From: Amycolatopsis sp. A133
GTDB lineage: Bacteria > Actinomycetota > Actinomycetes > Mycobacteriales > Pseudonocardiaceae
Reading direction: 5' to 3'
NCBI RefSeq assembly: GCF_031082405.1
Contig: NZ_JAVHJU010000048.1
Location: 1-50,801, forward strand
DNA: 50,801 nt
Notes under the pieces: model-generated
The model's input: the letters and a program-made list of their open reading frames with translations, nothing else
Told to the model about the DNA's origin: nothing
The model's database searches: none
Made by a program: the position numbers and the translations under genes
Shown here: positions 1 to 8,250 of the stretch, one piece after another
Position numbering within the stretch: position 1 is the first letter of the stretch
How the letters are laid out: every line of letters begins with the position of its first letter

Positions 1-23
1 TGGCGTTGGTTGCGTCCAACGCA

Positions 24-70
24 CCCAATGTGGCGTTCGGTGCGTTGGACGCACCGAACGCCACATTGGG
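24..70. repeat. Perfect 21-bp palindrome
   Basis: Positions 24-44 and 50-70 are exact reverse complements around a 5-base loop (TTGGA). Bases 11-23 contain the loop-proximal core of a second copy in the opposite orientation. The element lies between the window edge and the 3' end of the LysR gene, so it could act as a terminator or be an interspersed palindromic repeat. There is no T-tract. Confidence 0.8.
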
Positions 71-91
71 GCGCTTGGGCGGGTCCGGGGA

Positions 92-925
92 CTAGCGCCC
101 GACCCGCTCCAGGATGAACTCCGCCAGGGCCGCTGCCGGAGCCTCCATCGACTCGCGGGCGAGCAGCATGAACTCGATGTCGCCGGGTTCGGGCAGGCCG
201 TCGAGCTCCGTCAGGTCGGCCGGGACCAGGCTGCGCGCGTGCAGGGTGACGCCCAGCCCGGCCGCCGCCGCGGCGCGCAGGCCGGTGAGGCTGGACGTCT
301 GGCACGCCGCGCGCCACTCGAGGCCCGCCCGTTCGAGGCACTCCACCGCCAGCTGCCGGGTGATCGACGGCATCGGGTACTGCACCAGCGGCACCGGCCG
401 GCCGGGCTCCAGCACCGTGGCCGCCGAGCCGATCCAGACCAGCGGCTCGCGCCAGAGCAGCCGTCCGTGGTGCGCGCCCGGACGGCGCTTGCCCAGGACC
501 AGGTCGAGCCGGCCGGTCCGCAGCCGCTGCGCGAGGACGTCCGACAGCTCGACGGTCAGCTCGACGTCCACCAGCGGGTGACTGCGGCGCAGCCGGTGCA
601 GGATCTCCGGCAGCTCGCCGAGCGCGAAGTCCTCGGACACGCCGAAGCGCACGCGGCCGCGCAGTTCGGCGCCGCGGAAGTGGCGCTCCGCACGCTCTTC
701 GGTGTCGACGATCGTCTGCGCGAACCCGAGCATCGCCTGCCCGCGGGCGGTGAGCTCGACGGTGTGGGTGTCGCGGGCGAACAGCAGCCCGCCGGAGTCG
801 CGCTCGAGCCGCCGGACGTGCTGGCTGACGGTCGGCTGGCCGACCCCCAGCCGTCGCGCGGCCGCGGTGAAGCTGCGCGTCTCGGCGACGGCGAGGAACG
901 AACGGCAGAGGCGCGGATCCAGCAC
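92..925 (-). CDS. LysR-family transcriptional regulator
   Basis: A protein of about 277 residues with the classic LysR layout: an N-terminal winged helix-turn-helix (TAAARRLGVGQPTVSQHVRRLE near residues 20-41) followed by a substrate-binding domain. I chose GTG at 925; TTG at 928 is the alternative, and neither has a strong ribosome binding site. It is divergent from the transporter at 1022 with only 96 bases between them. That is the usual LysR arrangement in which the regulator controls its neighbour and itself, so the transporter is the most likely target. The inducer is unknown. Confidence 0.9.
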   Translation of the reverse strand: MLDPRLCRSFLAVAETRSFTAAARRLGVGQPTVSQHVRRLERDSGGLLFARDTHTVELTARGQAMLGFAQTIVDTEERAERHFRGAELRGRVRFGVSEDFALGELPEILHRLRRSHPLVDVELTVELSDVLAQRLRTGRLDLVLGKRRPGAHHGRLLWREPLVWIGSAATVLEPGRPVPLVQYPMPSITRQLAVECLERAGLEWRAACQTSSLTGLRAAAAAGLGVTLHARSLVPADLTELDGLPEPGDIEFMLLARESMEAPAAALAEFILERVGR

Positions 926-936
926 CAAACGACTTT

Positions 937-951
937 ATCGCGACTCGCGAT
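937..951. promoter_or_regulatory. LysR-type operator (T-N11-A)
   Basis: ATCGCGACTCGCGAT is a perfect 7-bp inverted repeat about one central base and contains a T-N11-A core. It lies 11 bases upstream of the LysR start and 70 bases upstream of the transporter. It is the best operator candidate for this divergent pair. Confidence 0.5.
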
Positions 952-1021
952 GACAGTCAGTTCGGTCATCGAGGTTCACAATGAGCGCGGGGTCGCCGAG
1001 AATTGCCGGGGAAGGAGATCC

Positions 1022-1996
1022 ATGTCCCGGTTACGTCTCGACCCCTTCGTCCTCGCCATCCTCGCCACCGTCGGGGTCGCCACCGTCCTGCCCGCTTCCG
1101 GCGCGGTGGCCGGCGGCTTCGGCATCGCCACCACCATCGCCGTGGGGCTGCTGTTCTTCCTCTACGGCGCCCGGCTGTCGACGCAGGAAGCCCTCGACGG
1201 GCTGCGGCACTGGCGGCTGCACGCGGTTGTGCTCGGCGCGACGTTCGTCCTGTTCCCGCTGCTCGGCCTGGCACTCTTCCTGCTGCCGCCGTCGGTGCTG
1301 CCGGCCCAGCTGGCCGCCGGGGTGCTGTTCCTGGCGGTGCTGCCCTCGACCGTGCAGTCGTCGATCGCGTTCACCTCGATCGCCCGCGGCAACGTCGCGG
1401 CGGCGATCTGCAGCGCGTCGCTGTCCAACCTGGCCGGCATCGTGCTGACCCCGCTGCTGGTGGCGCTGCTGCTCGCCGGGGACGGCGCCGGCGTCGACGG
1501 CTCGGCCGTGCTCGGGATCGTGCTGCAGCTGCTCGCACCGTTCGTGGCGGGACAGCTGGCGCGCCGCTGGATCGGCGGCTGGATCGCGCGCCACTCGGCG
1601 CCCCTGAAGCTGGTCGACCGCGGTTCGATCCTGCTGGTGGTCTACACGGCGTTCAGCGCGGGCCTGACCGAAGGCATCTGGCACCGCCTCGACCTCGGCC
1701 ACCTGCTGGTGCTCGTCGTGGTGTGCGGCGTGCTGCTCGCGGTGGTGCTGGGCGCGACGAGCCGGGGCGCTCGCCTGCTGGGTTTCGCCCGCGCGGACCG
1801 GATCACCATCGTGTTCTGCGGGTCGAAGAAGAGCCTGGCCAGCGGCCTGCCGATGGCGACCGTGCTGTTCGGGCACGCGCAGGTGGGGCTGATCGTGCTG
1901 CCGCTGATGCTGTTCCACCAGATCCAGCTGATCGTCTGCGCCACGCTGGCGCGCCGGTACGCCGCCGCGGAGAGCCGGGAACTCGTGCCGGCCTGA
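1022..1996 (+). CDS. Bile acid:sodium symporter family (SBF-like) transporter
   Basis: A 324-residue, very hydrophobic protein with about ten predicted membrane helices from residue 6 to near the C-terminus. Its length and pattern fit the SBF-like/SLC10A7-type branch of the BASS superfamily, including a conserved stretch with FCGSKKSLASG near residue 265. The start is ATG at 1022, preceded by a good GGAAGGAG site. Members move organic anions, often with sodium, but the substrate here cannot be read from sequence. The divergent LysR gene probably controls it. Confidence 0.85.
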   Translation: MSRLRLDPFVLAILATVGVATVLPASGAVAGGFGIATTIAVGLLFFLYGARLSTQEALDGLRHWRLHAVVLGATFVLFPLLGLALFLLPPSVLPAQLAAGVLFLAVLPSTVQSSIAFTSIARGNVAAAICSASLSNLAGIVLTPLLVALLLAGDGAGVDGSAVLGIVLQLLAPFVAGQLARRWIGGWIARHSAPLKLVDRGSILLVVYTAFSAGLTEGIWHRLDLGHLLVLVVVCGVLLAVVLGATSRGARLLGFARADRITIVFCGSKKSLASGLPMATVLFGHAQVGLIVLPLMLFHQIQLIVCATLARRYAAAESRELVPA

Positions 1997-2056
1997 CCGA
2001 TGAGTTTTCCGGGCCGGGCGCGTCGGTACGGGTGACCCCGACCGAAAGGCGGCCCC

Positions 2057-2581
2057 ATGGCCAAGCTCCTGTACCACGTCACGATGTCCCTCGACGGCTT
2101 CATCGCCGCCCCCGCCGACGACATGACCTGGCTCGGCGGCCTGCACGCCGGGCCGAACCCGGTCGTCGAGCAGGTGATCGGCGGGATCGAGGCGGTCCTG
2201 ATGGGCCACCACACGTACGCCCCGGCGACGACGGCCGAAGGCGAGGTGTACGGCGGCCGCTGGGAGGGCCCGATCTTCGTGGTGAGCCGGGACGCCGTGC
2301 CGGCGGAGGGCTTCACCCTCGTCGCGGACCTCGGCGAAGCCGTGACGGCGGCTTCGGCAGCGGCCGGAGACGGCTACGTCGCGGTGCTCGGGGCCACGAC
2401 CGCCCGGCGCTGCCTGGAGGCCGGGCTGCTCGACGAAGTCCTGGTCCACGTGGCACCGATCCTGCTCGGCGACGGCGTCCGGCTGTTCGAGCACCCGGGC
2501 GGGACCCGGGTGCGGCTGGAAGCCCGGGAGCTGAGCCACGCCGGGCCGATCGGCAACCTCTGGTACCGGGTCGCGGGATAG
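2057..2581 (+). CDS. Dihydrofolate-reductase-fold protein (RibD C-terminal family)
   Basis: A 174-residue protein beginning MAKLLYHVTMSLDGFIA, the typical start of the stand-alone RibD C-terminal/DHFR-like family. The glycine-rich NADPH-binding part (VAVLGATTARRCLEAGLLDE) and the LDEVLVHVAPILLGDG signature lie in the second half. These are NADPH-dependent reductases of undefined substrate, and most are unlikely to be the folate enzyme itself. It starts 60 bases after the transporter and could share its transcript. Confidence 0.88.
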   Translation: MAKLLYHVTMSLDGFIAAPADDMTWLGGLHAGPNPVVEQVIGGIEAVLMGHHTYAPATTAEGEVYGGRWEGPIFVVSRDAVPAEGFTLVADLGEAVTAASAAAGDGYVAVLGATTARRCLEAGLLDEVLVHVAPILLGDGVRLFEHPGGTRVRLEARELSHAGPIGNLWYRVAG

Positions 2582-2698
2582 TGCACTGTGGACGGTTCAC
2601 CCGGCGATTACCCGTGTCCGCGTTTGTACGTCGTCTGTACGCCGCTGCGGGAGTCTCGCTCGCCCGACGTCCGAACCGCACACTCAGGAAGGACCTTC

Positions 2699-3187
2699 AT
2701 GGGGAACAAGGTACGAACCGCACTGGCCGGCGCCGCGGCGGTCACGGCGGGCGCGGTGGCGTTCGCGGGCGCCTCGGCCGCCGCCGGGCAGTCACCGGCG
2801 CCGGCCGTCCAAGCGGGGCAAGTCACCTGCGTGACCGACGGCAGCGGCTATTGCACGGTGTCGCACGGCCTCGGCGTGGTGCCGGAGGCGATCTTGGTGT
2901 CGGCGATCACGCCGAACGCGGCCAACGGGCTCCTGCTCAGCACGGTGCAGGGTTCCGCCACCCCCACCACGTTCCGCGTGCGGGCGATGGCGAGCCAGGC
3001 CACCCCGAAGACGAACGGCCGGATTTCGTTCGGCTACGCGGCTTACGCCGCAGCGGCGATGCCGGACACCCCGACCCCCACGGACTACCCGACACCGACG
3101 GTCACCGCCGACACACCGACGCCCGGCACGTCCCCCGAGCCGACTCCGGACTTCCCGACTCCCACGCCCAGTGACGGGAACAGCTGA
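2699..3187 (+). CDS. Secreted protein with Thr/Pro-rich C-terminal tail
   Basis: A 162-residue protein starting at ATG 2699 behind an AGGAAGGA site. Residues 1-30 are a Sec signal peptide. A compact domain of about 75 residues follows, with two cysteines (VTCVTDGSGYCTVSHGLG) that could form a disulfide; its pattern recalls small beta-sandwich receptor-binding or H-type-lectin-like domains. The last 45 residues are a repetitive TPTP/YPTPTV tail of low complexity, as in wall-associated or O-mannosylated actinobacterial proteins. I do not recognise a specific family. Confidence 0.7.
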   Translation: MGNKVRTALAGAAAVTAGAVAFAGASAAAGQSPAPAVQAGQVTCVTDGSGYCTVSHGLGVVPEAILVSAITPNAANGLLLSTVQGSATPTTFRVRAMASQATPKTNGRISFGYAAYAAAAMPDTPTPTDYPTPTVTADTPTPGTSPEPTPDFPTPTPSDGNS

Positions 3188-3228
3188 CCGGAATCCGCGG
3201 TTTTTGCCCTGGCCACAAAGGTTTTCCG

Positions 3229-3498
3229 TCACCGCGGCCGGGGCGAAGGCTTGTTTCCCAGCTCTTCCGCAAAAATGGAATCGACGCGCGAACCCGCGCG
3301 CCGCAAAGCCCGCACGACCGCGCGGACCACGTAACCGAAAGCGAGCACGAACAGCAGCACCAAGCCGATGGCCGCGGGGTTCGCCACGACGACCTCCCGG
3401 TACTCGCGCGCGAGGTACCCCAGGCCGGCCCCCGCCGTGAACACGTTGAGCAGCGCCAACCGGGTGGCCAGGGAACGGGACGAGGCGGCAGGGGCCAT
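3229..3498 (-). CDS. Small two-helix membrane protein
   Basis: An 89-residue protein with two hydrophobic segments (about 9-28 and 38-60) followed by an arginine-rich stretch and a polar tail, so the C-terminus is probably cytoplasmic. A GGGAGG site precedes the ATG at 3498. No family is recognised. It converges with the secreted-protein gene and has no operon partner. Confidence 0.6.
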   Translation of the reverse strand: MAPAASSRSLATRLALLNVFTAGAGLGYLAREYREVVVANPAAIGLVLLFVLAFGYVVRAVVRALRRAGSRVDSIFAEELGNKPSPRPR

Positions 3499-3682
3499 CG
3501 GTACCTCCCGCCGTTCCGGTCAGCGGTGACGCCCTTGCAACCTAGACGAGCCTGCGCCGGTCGGTGGGCACTTCAACCTGTTTGGCCTACCGGATCTGCC
3601 CGGATGGCCGCTGTGATAACTTGAAGCGAACTGAGTGTTCTGTGCACATGCAAACCTCGTGCCGCCGGTGCGCCGAGGCGAG

Positions 3683-3756
<74 letters not shown>

Positions 3757-3784
3757 CCCACTCGTCACCGCCGGTAGCGGATTC

Positions 3785-5722
3785 CTAGTGCCCGCCGTGG
3801 CCGGACCCGGCGGGGTGGTGCCCCGGGGCGCCCGGGTGCAGGTGGAACCGGCCGACTTCGGGCGGGTGCACGACAAACGGGCGCATCATGCCTTCGTCCT
3901 CGTGGTCGAGGATGTGGCAGTGGTACATGAACTGGCCGGTCGCGTCCTCGAACCGGCCGGCCACCCGGATCCACTCCCCCGCCCACAGGTTGAACGTGTC
4001 CTTCCAGCCTTCCTCGTGCTTCTCGATCGCCGGGCCGTCACCCGGGGCGGGCAACGGTCTGCTGGTGCCGCCCGCGGCGATGTCGAACGCCGTCAGGTCG
4101 GCGAACTTCCGCCGGGTCAGCAGCTGGAACCGCGCCATGTGGATGTGCATCGGGTGCGGTGCCCCGCCGAGCTGGATCAGGTTCCACACCACCCACCGGC
4201 CCCGGTCGACGAAGATCGTCGTCGTGTCGTCGAACAGGCGGGCCACCTTCCGGAACGTCCGCACGTGCCCCATCGCCGGGTCGGTGAGCTGGAGGACGCC
4301 CTCCTCCGGGAAGTGCGACGGCAGCTGCGCCGGGTCGGTGATCTCCTGCAGCTCCCACATCTCCGGGTGCGGGCGGCCGGCCACCCCGGGCGGGGTCGTC
4401 GCCACGAACACCTCGTCGTGATCGTCCGGCACGTGCTCCACCCGGACGTACGATGTGGACAGCCGGGCCGGCGGCCGGAACGCGTCGCCGCGGCGGCGGC
4501 TCTCGACGCGGAACTCCATGATGTCCGGCTCGATCGAAGCGCCGGTGTTGACCAGGCGCAGGCGCTGCCCCGGAAAGCGGCTGAAGTCGATCAGCAAGTC
4601 GGCGCGCTCGGCCGGGGTGAGGGTCAGCCCGCCCGCCGGCACCGCCGCCGGCGCGGGCAGCAGACCGGCGTCCGTGCCGGCGATCCGGACCGCGTCGTTG
4701 TGCACGGTGCCCGCCTCGTCGACCAGGTCGAGGCGGAAGAACCGGCCGTTGGCCATGTTGAGCACGCGGAAGCGGTACCAGCGCGCGTCGACGTCTAGGT
4801 GCGGCCAGACGACGCCGTTGACGAGCGTGAACGGACCGGTGACCGGAGCCGTGGTGCCGGATGCGGGCAGGTACTGGAACTTGAACAGCAGCCGGCCGGT
4901 CAGCGCGCCCGTCGCCGGGTCGGTGTCGAAGTTGCGGTCGGCGAGGATCAGCGGGATTTCGTGGTCGCCGCCGGGCAACCGCAGCCGGTCCTCCTCTTCG
5001 TCGCGGATCAGGTACAGGCCCGCGAGTCCGGAGTGGACGCTGAAGCGCGTCACGGCCATGGCGTGGTCGTGGTACCAGAGCGCGGTCGCGGGCTGGCGGT
5101 TCGGGTACTCGGCGAGCTGCGCGTGCCCCGGCGAAATGCCGTTGTGCGCCCAGCCGTCGTTGCCGGCGTTCGTCAACGCGCCGTGCAGGTGCACGACGTT
5201 CCACGGCGGCAGCTCGGCGACGCCGGCGATCAGCTCCACCCCGGCGGGCAGGCTGCCGTCCGCGGCGCGGTAGCCGGGTTTGTTCGCCGGCGTCGGTTGC
5301 GCGTACGGCGCCCGCACCGCCACGAGCGGGACCGTGCCCCGCAGCTCGTTGGTCCACGCGACCCGCAGCCGCCGGTTGCCGCGCACCTCGATGGTCGGGC
5401 CGGGGAACTGGCCTTCGTAGGTCCACAGCGTGGTTTCCGGCAGCTGGGAGTGCAGCCGCGTCCGCGCGGTGGTCATCGTGATCGTGAGCTCGCCGCGGTT
5501 GCGCCGCGAATGCGCCTGGATCACCGGCGGGATCCGCAGCGGGTCGAGGAACTTCGCGAGCCCGAAGTTCGGCGCCGCGGCCGGCAGCGGCGCCCCGCTG
5601 CCGGTCGCCGCCGAAGCCGCCGGCGGGGCACTCGAACCGAGCAGGTTCACCCCCGCCACGACGCCCGCGGAACCGAGCGCCGCGGCGGCGAGGAAGGTGC
5701 GCCGGTCGACGGAGTCGTTCAT
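3785..5722 (-). CDS. Multicopper oxidase (CotA/bilirubin-oxidase-like), Tat-exported
   Basis: A 645-residue three-cupredoxin oxidase. The N-terminus has a twin-arginine signal (DRRTFLAAAALG) and an alanine-rich cleavage region, so the enzyme is probably exported folded. All four copper motifs are present: VVHLHGA, LWYHDHAM, HPMHIHM and YHCHILDHEDEGMM, the last giving the Cys-His and axial Met of the type 1 site. The C-terminus is His/Gly-rich. This pattern fits spore-coat laccase, bilirubin oxidase or phenoxazinone synthase. The start has an AGGAAG site and lies 5 bases after the P450 stop, so the two are co-translated. Confidence 0.92.
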   Translation of the reverse strand: MNDSVDRRTFLAAAALGSAGVVAGVNLLGSSAPPAASAATGSGAPLPAAAPNFGLAKFLDPLRIPPVIQAHSRRNRGELTITMTTARTRLHSQLPETTLWTYEGQFPGPTIEVRGNRRLRVAWTNELRGTVPLVAVRAPYAQPTPANKPGYRAADGSLPAGVELIAGVAELPPWNVVHLHGALTNAGNDGWAHNGISPGHAQLAEYPNRQPATALWYHDHAMAVTRFSVHSGLAGLYLIRDEEEDRLRLPGGDHEIPLILADRNFDTDPATGALTGRLLFKFQYLPASGTTAPVTGPFTLVNGVVWPHLDVDARWYRFRVLNMANGRFFRLDLVDEAGTVHNDAVRIAGTDAGLLPAPAAVPAGGLTLTPAERADLLIDFSRFPGQRLRLVNTGASIEPDIMEFRVESRRRGDAFRPPARLSTSYVRVEHVPDDHDEVFVATTPPGVAGRPHPEMWELQEITDPAQLPSHFPEEGVLQLTDPAMGHVRTFRKVARLFDDTTTIFVDRGRWVVWNLIQLGGAPHPMHIHMARFQLLTRRKFADLTAFDIAAGGTSRPLPAPGDGPAIEKHEEGWKDTFNLWAGEWIRVAGRFEDATGQFMYHCHILDHEDEGMMRPFVVHPPEVGRFHLHPGAPGHHPAGSGHGGH

Positions 5723-5727
5723 TCTTC

Positions 5728-6936
5728 CTACCAGGCAACCGGGAGTTCGTTCAGGACCTGGAACCCCGCGGTGGGGTTGAACGGGATCTCCTCCGCGGGG
5801 ACCGCGAGCCGCAGGCCGGGCAGCCGCTCGAGCAACCGGCCGATGGCGATCTCCATCGTGACGCGCGCGAGGTTCTGCCCGAGGCACTGGTGGGCGCCGA
5901 ACCCGAACGAGACGTGGTCCCGCGCGGTGGCGCGGTGCCAGCCGAGGGTGTCCGGCTCCTCGTGGACGTCCTCGTCGCGGTTGATGAGCGAGGTTATGAA
6001 GAACACGCCGTCACCCTTGCGGATGGTCGTTCCCTCGACCTCGATGTCGTCGATCGCCAGCCGGGAAACGCCGTCGGGGATGGACAGGAGCCGCAACAGC
6101 TCGTCCACGGCGGTGGGCAGCAGCGACGGGTCGGCGCGCAGCTCGGCGAGCCGATCGGGGTTCTGGAGCAGGACGAACGTGCTGAGCGAGATCATGGTCC
6201 CGGTGGTGCCGTGGCCGCCTGCCACCTGCAGGACCAGCGTCGAGATCAGCTCTTCGTCCGCATCGCCCTTGGTGCCGCGTTCGGCGAGGAGGTCGTCGAG
6301 GACGCTGTCGCCCGGGTTCCGCCGTTTCGCCGCGATCAGCTCGCCCATGTAGGCCATGAGCTCGTCGTAGGCCGCATTGGCGTCCGGACCGGCCGCGAGC
6401 TGGTACGACTTCTTCTCGAAGTACTCGTGATCGCTGTCCGGGATGCCCATCAGCCGGTACAGGATGGTCACGGGCACCGGTCCGGCGAACGCGGGGATCA
6501 GGTCCGCGGGTGACCCGGCCGCGACCAGCTCGTCCAGCTGCCGGTCGACGATCGCCTGGATCTGCGGGCGCAGGGCGTTGATCCGCCGGGTCGTGAAGCT
6601 GGGGATCAGCAGTTTGCGCCGGGCGTTGTGCACCGGGCCGTCGACACCCACCAGCGCGGTGACGATCTTCATGACCTTCTGCTGGGCGTCGCTGACGGTG
6701 GCGGCGATGCTCGCGAACATCATCGGCCACGCGGGATTGGTGCGGTCGCTGGAGATCCGGGGATCGATCAGGAGCCGGCGCGCGACGTCCCGGCTGGTGA
6801 TCGCCCAGACGCGCCGCCCGTCGTAGAGCGCGACCTGGGCGAGCGGCTTCTGCCCGGCCAACGGCAGGTAGGCCGGCGCCGGCTCGTAGGGGCAGGTGCG
6901 GTCCTGCGGGAACACAACGGTGTCAGAGGTGGTCAT
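5728..6936 (-). CDS. Cytochrome P450
   Basis: A 402-residue soluble bacterial P450. The heme loop FGFGAHQCLGQNLAR places the ligand at Cys351. The I-helix is VAGGHGTTGT and the ExxR pair is in VDELLR. The start MTTSDTVV at 6936 follows a GGGGG-type site; an in-frame upstream extension looks non-coding. No ferredoxin or reductase gene is adjacent, so electron partners must come from elsewhere, possibly the ferredoxin system at 16-17 kb. Pairing with a secreted multicopper oxidase suggests successive oxidation of one phenolic or aromatic compound, which is inference. Confidence 0.95.
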   Translation of the reverse strand: MTTSDTVVFPQDRTCPYEPAPAYLPLAGQKPLAQVALYDGRRVWAITSRDVARRLLIDPRISSDRTNPAWPMMFASIAATVSDAQQKVMKIVTALVGVDGPVHNARRKLLIPSFTTRRINALRPQIQAIVDRQLDELVAAGSPADLIPAFAGPVPVTILYRLMGIPDSDHEYFEKKSYQLAAGPDANAAYDELMAYMGELIAAKRRNPGDSVLDDLLAERGTKGDADEELISTLVLQVAGGHGTTGTMISLSTFVLLQNPDRLAELRADPSLLPTAVDELLRLLSIPDGVSRLAIDDIEVEGTTIRKGDGVFFITSLINRDEDVHEEPDTLGWHRATARDHVSFGFGAHQCLGQNLARVTMEIAIGRLLERLPGLRLAVPAEEIPFNPTAGFQVLNELPVAW

Positions 6937-7242
6937 GGCGCCCCCTTGCGCGTGGGAATGAGGCGATCCGCACGACGTGGAGCGGTGGGTGCGGCTCGGA
7001 TTCGGAACGTTAGCCAAGCGGCGACCGCCCGCGCATCCCCTCACTTGGTATTCCTCGGTGTCGCGGCGCGCCGCCCCGAGGTCACCCGCACAGCACAAAA
7101 CCCCGCCGCCCCAATGGGCACTTCCTGCGGAAACCGCTCTCTTGAGTCCTGTGTGGACACTGAGCGCGGTGCGCGGACCCGTGAGATCGGGTCCACGCGC
7201 AGGATTGCCTTGCGGGCGACGGGGTGGTAGTGCCCTTCGAGG
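6937..7242. other. Gene-free interval upstream of the P450
   Basis: No convincing coding sequence is visible on either strand. It must hold the promoter of the P450-oxidase operon, transcribed leftward, and the terminator of the leftward reductase gene whose stop is at 7243. I see no clear operator. Confidence 0.5.
7170..7201 (-). terminator. Hairpin downstream of the NmrA-like gene
   Basis: TGCGCG..GACCCG pairs with CGGGTC..CGCGCA around a 6-base loop with a 2-base bulge. It lies 42 bases beyond the stop of the leftward reductase gene. There is no T-tract, as is common for actinobacterial terminators. Confidence 0.45.
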
Positions 7243-8130
7243 CTAGTCCGTGAAGTCCGCCTTGTGGTCTTCCGCCCACTCGGCGAAGCTGCGCGCCGGC
7301 TTGCCCAGGACCTTTTCGACGGTGTAATCGATCTCCTCGGGCCCGTCAAGAGCTTCTTCGTAGTAGCGGATCCGCGTCTCGATGATGCTCGAAGCGTCCC
7401 CGCGGCCGACCGTCCCCTCCTCGACCAGCTCGGCGAAGCGCCCGCCGATCCGCGCGCGGAAATCGGCGCGGGCGGCGTCACCGGTGAGGTCCACGAAGGG
7501 CAGGTCACGGCCGATCGCCCGGCCGATGAGCGCGAGCTGCTCGGCCTGGGTGATGCTCTCGCCACCGGTGATGTGGTACTTCGCGCCGGCGTGGCCGTCC
7601 TGCAGCAACGCGCAGGTGCTCACCTCGGCGATGTCCCGTTCGTGGATGGAGGACAGGTAGGAGTGGGCGTAGAGGATCGGCACCGGCTCGCCCTTCTTGA
7701 CGAATTCGGCCCACTGCAGGGAGTTCACGGCGAACGCGCCCGGCCGCACGAACGTCCACGCCAGCCCGGACCGCTCGATCGCCTCCTCTTCGGACAGGTG
7801 CCACCGCGCGATCCAGTGGTCCGGGTCGCGCCCGGCGGCCGCCAGCGAGGACAGCAGGACGACGTGCCCGACCCCCGCGGCCTTCGCGGCCTCCAACAGC
7901 CCTTCGATCCCGGACGGCTGGGTGTACAGGAAGAGCTTCTCGACGCCGTGCAGGGCTTGCTCGAACGTCTCCGGCTCGAGGAGGTCCGCACGGCGGACGT
8001 CGACCGCCGCCGGCAGGTCGAGCGCATCCGGATTGCGCGAGGTCGCGCGGACGTCCGCGCCCGCCCGCACCAACAGGTCTACGACGTTGCGGCCGACGTT
8101 GCCGGTCGCCCCGGTCACCAGGATCGTCAT
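7243..8130 (-). CDS. NAD(P)-binding NmrA/SDR-like reductase
   Basis: A 295-residue atypical short-chain dehydrogenase. It opens with the nucleotide-binding motif MTILVTGATGNVGRNVV, followed by RATSRNPDAL, which suggests an arginine contact to the NADP phosphate. The middle and C-terminal parts match the NmrA-like/NAD(P)H azoreductase type (LSSLAAAG, PGAFAVNSLQWA, ITGGESIT). The strict Tyr-x-x-x-Lys pair is not evident, consistent with an NmrA-type redox sensor or quinone reductase. The start is the ATG at 8130; upstream in-frame codons lack the family motif. Confidence 0.85.
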   Translation of the reverse strand: MTILVTGATGNVGRNVVDLLVRAGADVRATSRNPDALDLPAAVDVRRADLLEPETFEQALHGVEKLFLYTQPSGIEGLLEAAKAAGVGHVVLLSSLAAAGRDPDHWIARWHLSEEEAIERSGLAWTFVRPGAFAVNSLQWAEFVKKGEPVPILYAHSYLSSIHERDIAEVSTCALLQDGHAGAKYHITGGESITQAEQLALIGRAIGRDLPFVDLTGDAARADFRARIGGRFAELVEEGTVGRGDASSIIETRIRYYEEALDGPEEIDYTVEKVLGKPARSFAEWAEDHKADFTD

Positions 8131-8250
8131 GGATTTCCCCAGGTAGCTTGGCTTGTGCGAACTCCGGGGGCGCACCCCCCGATGTGTCCACAATGGACAT
8201 CGGCGGACGTCGCCGCCGGAAAGCCAGTATCAACCAGCCGCCCAACGCCG

